This document shows, piece by piece, positions 13,840 to 15,474 of a stretch of DNA of 15,474 nucleotides. The translations under genes and the position numbers were made by a program. The stretch's first letter is position 1. Every line of letters begins with the position of its first letter. The DNA is taken from assembly GCA_025457805.1 (NCBI GenBank), contig JALOTR010000006.1, positions 1 to 15,474 on the forward strand, given 5' to 3'. Below the pieces are notes generated by a model, which was not told the origin of the DNA, did not search any database, and worked only from the letters and a program-made list of their open reading frames with translations. This DNA comes from Akkermansiaceae bacterium. Lineage in GTDB: Bacteria > Verrucomicrobiota > Verrucomicrobiia > Verrucomicrobiales > Akkermansiaceae.

Positions 13840-13866
13840 CAGAGAAATCATTGAGATTTTTGCTTG
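13643..13866. repeat. Four degenerate repeats at 65-bp spacing
   Basis: A 23-24-base core starting AGAAA and ending GCTTG recurs at 13648-13670, 13712-13735, 13778-13800 and 13843-13866. The ends are 65, 65 and 66 bases apart. Copies alternate: first and third start GACAGAAAT with an inner TCAG, second and fourth start CCAGAGAAA with an inner ATTGAG. An A+T-rich hexamer precedes each copy and a G-rich stretch follows copies two to four. The fourth copy contains the NlpC/P60 stop codon. Between 13549 and 13847 I see no gene, only these repeats and the inverted-repeat arms. The copies are too divergent for CRISPR repeats. Confidence 0.75.
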
Positions 13867-14543
13867 ATGGTGGGGGTGGCGGGCCAGGGGGTGATGCCGG
13901 GTGGGGTGCCGTAGCCGAGGAGGGAGACGGCGGCGCCGGGTTGCGGGAGGCGGAAGTCATAGACGCCGTAGCCGTTGGCTTTGGTGCCGCGGTAGGAGCG
14001 GCCGTCGGTGGAATTGATCATGACGGGTCGGCCATCTTTTTTCTCCGTGCCGAGATACAGGGCGACGTGGGTGATGGTGAAGGAAGGAGTGGCCGCGGGA
14101 TTTTTCCGGCCCCAGAAGAGGAGATCGCCGGGGTGGAGGTTTTGGAGCGAGGGGTGATCGGGAGAAACGGCGTCTGCGGGGATGGGGTGGAGGGTGCTGT
14201 CGCTTTTGACCCATTCGCATTGTTGCCCGGAGATGCGGGGAGGATTGAGGCCGGCTTTGCGGAGGACGAAATGAATGGCTCCGGAGCAATCAAAGCCGCC
14301 ATCTTCAGGTTTGGAGCCTTGCACGGTGTAGGGAAGCCAAGGCGAGTCGCGGGCCACGGAGAGCGCGGTATCGATCAGCTTCCGGCGATCCGCGGGAAGC
14401 TCCGCGTATTCGCTGAGGTCGGCGGGAGCGATCAGGGCGGGTTTTCCGTTTTTCGATTTCTCCGGAACCGCCGCGACATCCGCCTCCTGAGCGGCAATCT
14501 GCATGAGGCCCACGAACATGAGGAGAAGGGAACGAAGCAGCAT
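13848..14543 (-). CDS. NlpC/P60 family cysteine peptidase, secreted
   Basis: A 231-residue protein with a short signal peptide (MLLRSLLLMFVGLMQIAAQE). The NlpC/P60 domain spans about 55-210. Catalytic Cys86 lies in GGFDCSGAIHFVLRKAG and the catalytic His159 in ITHVALYLG, with a polar third residue probably near Asn177 (VMINSTDGRS). The conserved GDLLFWG (139-145) lies between them. Family enzymes cleave peptide stems of peptidoglycan, usually between D-Glu and a diamino acid, in the periplasm. ATG at 14543 starts the signal peptide and is preferred to a possible upstream start at 14591. The last residues (TIKQKSQ) are encoded inside the fourth copy of the repeat array. The ELM1-family gene is divergent, with 66 bp between the starts. 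Confidence 0.92.
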   Translation of the reverse strand: MLLRSLLLMFVGLMQIAAQEADVAAVPEKSKNGKPALIAPADLSEYAELPADRRKLIDTALSVARDSPWLPYTVQGSKPEDGGFDCSGAIHFVLRKAGLNPPRISGQQCEWVKSDSTLHPIPADAVSPDHPSLQNLHPGDLLFWGRKNPAATPSFTITHVALYLGTEKKDGRPVMINSTDGRSYRGTKANGYGVYDFRLPQPGAAVSLLGYGTPPGITPWPATPTIKQKSQ

Positions 14544-14609
14544 GGTCGGCAAGATAGGTTCCGTGCGTGGGCATTGCAATGGACGATGCATCCGTGTCAG
14601 GCTGGGGAC

Positions 14610-15474
14610 GTGAAACGCCCGCTTTGTTTATGGCTGGTTTGCGATGGCAAACCGGGCCACGAGAACCAATCGCTCGGACTGGCCGAGGCGATGGGCCGGG
14701 TGGTGCCGTGTGTGCATCATTCAGTGTCGCTGGGCGGGAAACGGGGGGTGATTTCCCGAATCCGCGAGGCACTGCGAGCGAGCGCCGGGCTGCCCGCACC
14801 GGACCTGATTCTAGGGGCGGGCCATGCCACGCATCCGTCGCTGTTGTGGCTGGCGAGGAAGCACCGGGCGATGAGTGTGGTGCTGATGAAACCCTCGCTG
14901 CCCTTGGGTTGCTTCGATCTTTGCATCGCGCCGCAGCATGATTTCCCGGACAACCCTCCCAAAAAGAACCTCGTCCTCACTCGCGGCGCCCTCAATCGCG
15001 TGACCCGCCGCAGCGGGGAAAAAACCGGCAAGCTCATCCTCATCGGCGGCCCATCGAGGACATACGGCTGGGATGGCGAGGCCCTGATTTCCCAACTCGC
15101 CAAGGCCACCGATCGAGGTGGCTGGGAAATGACCGACTCGCGGAGGACGCCTGATGGTTTTCTTCAGGAAGCAGCAGTGAGATTGCCCGGCGTGACCGTT
15201 TTTTCCCATGAGGAAACACCCGTGGATTGGGTGCCGCAGCGCCTCGAAAACGCGAAGGAAGTCTGGGTGACGGAGGATTCGGTCTCGATGATTTACGAAG
15301 CGCTGACGAGCGGGGCAAAGGTAGGATTGCTGCCGATGCCACGGCTGGTGGAGCATTCCCGGGTGATGGCGGGAATCGATGGCTTGGTGGCTGATGGTTT
15401 TCTGACGCCTTATGAAACTTGGGAAACTTGCCATCAGATGGCAGCCGCGCCGGAGGTCCTGCGCGAGGCCGAGC
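14610..15474 (+). CDS. ELM1-family (mitochondrial fission ELM1-like, DUF1022) protein, partial
   Basis: The open frame runs from a GTG at 14610 to the right edge without a stop (288 codons), so the 3' end is missing. The N-terminal DGKPGHENQSLGLAEAMGR and the later VTEDSVSMIYEALTSGAKVG are signatures of the ELM1/DUF1022 family, whose architecture resembles GT-B glycosyltransferases. LILIGGPSRTYGWD marks the start of the second half. In bacteria the family is thought to act in envelope glycan or lipid-linked sugar metabolism, but this is not established. An in-frame ATG at 14586 would add eight residues. Neither start has a strong Shine-Dalgarno, and the GTG places the GKPGH motif at the usual distance from the start. 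Confidence 0.9.
   Translation, partial: MKRPLCLWLVCDGKPGHENQSLGLAEAMGRVVPCVHHSVSLGGKRGVISRIREALRASAGLPAPDLILGAGHATHPSLLWLARKHRAMSVVLMKPSLPLGCFDLCIAPQHDFPDNPPKKNLVLTRGALNRVTRRSGEKTGKLILIGGPSRTYGWDGEALISQLAKATDRGGWEMTDSRRTPDGFLQEAAVRLPGVTVFSHEETPVDWVPQRLENAKEVWVTEDSVSMIYEALTSGAKVGLLPMPRLVEHSRVMAGIDGLVADGFLTPYETWETCHQMAAAPEVLREAE

Noticed and set aside
13643..13866. CRISPR array with about 32-base repeats and 33-base spacers.
   Set aside because: Spacing is regular but the repeat copies differ at many positions and alternate in subtype. There are only four, the last overlaps a coding sequence, and no cas gene is in the window.

Overview
The window looks like chromosomal DNA of a moderately GC-rich Gram-negative bacterium, most likely a member of the Verrucomicrobiota (Verrucomicrobiaceae/Akkermansiaceae-like). 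The grounds are a PEP-CTERM protein ending in a poly-arginine tail, a Tat-exported aldo/keto reductase, AIM24 and DUF3817 proteins, several TTG/GTG starts and mostly weak Shine-Dalgarno sequences. No rRNA or tRNA gene, integrase, transposase or CRISPR array was recognised.

Left part, 1-2770 (all genes on the minus strand): an accessory patch visibly richer in A+T than its neighbours. It holds two distantly related immunity-like proteins (Imm11/DUF1629-like at best), an orphan Phd/YefM antitoxin, and a truncated second copy of the 3' end of rapA. The rapA tail plus its hairpin occurs at 2778-2967 (real gene end) and again at 1127-1316. About 93% of the bases match and nearly all coding differences are synonymous. 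This is the most informative structure in the window and suggests assembly by recombination with a diverged relative.

Core block, 2813-7176 (minus strand): a small membrane protein, a DEAD-box RNA helicase and a full RapA-type SNF2 ATPase, spaced 61 and 19 bp apart. They are plausibly co-transcribed as an RNA/transcription-recycling unit.

Middle, 7331-9405 (plus strand): an excisionase-type HTH protein that looks like an antitoxin without its PIN toxin, then AIM24, a DUF3817 membrane protein and a VOC-fold protein, the last two nearly abutting.

Right part: a photolyase/cryptochrome-type FAD protein with apparently altered domain order (9413-10624, minus) lies downstream of a Tat-signal aldo/keto reductase (10662-11576, minus). 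The reductase is divergent from a PEP-CTERM surface protein (11777-12727, plus). A putative lipoprotein (12742-13548, minus) and an NlpC/P60 hydrolase (13848-14543, minus) follow. Between these two lies an unexplained array of four degenerate repeats with 65/65/66-bp spacing, partly bracketed by a long inverted repeat. An ELM1-family gene (14610 onward, plus) runs off the right edge.
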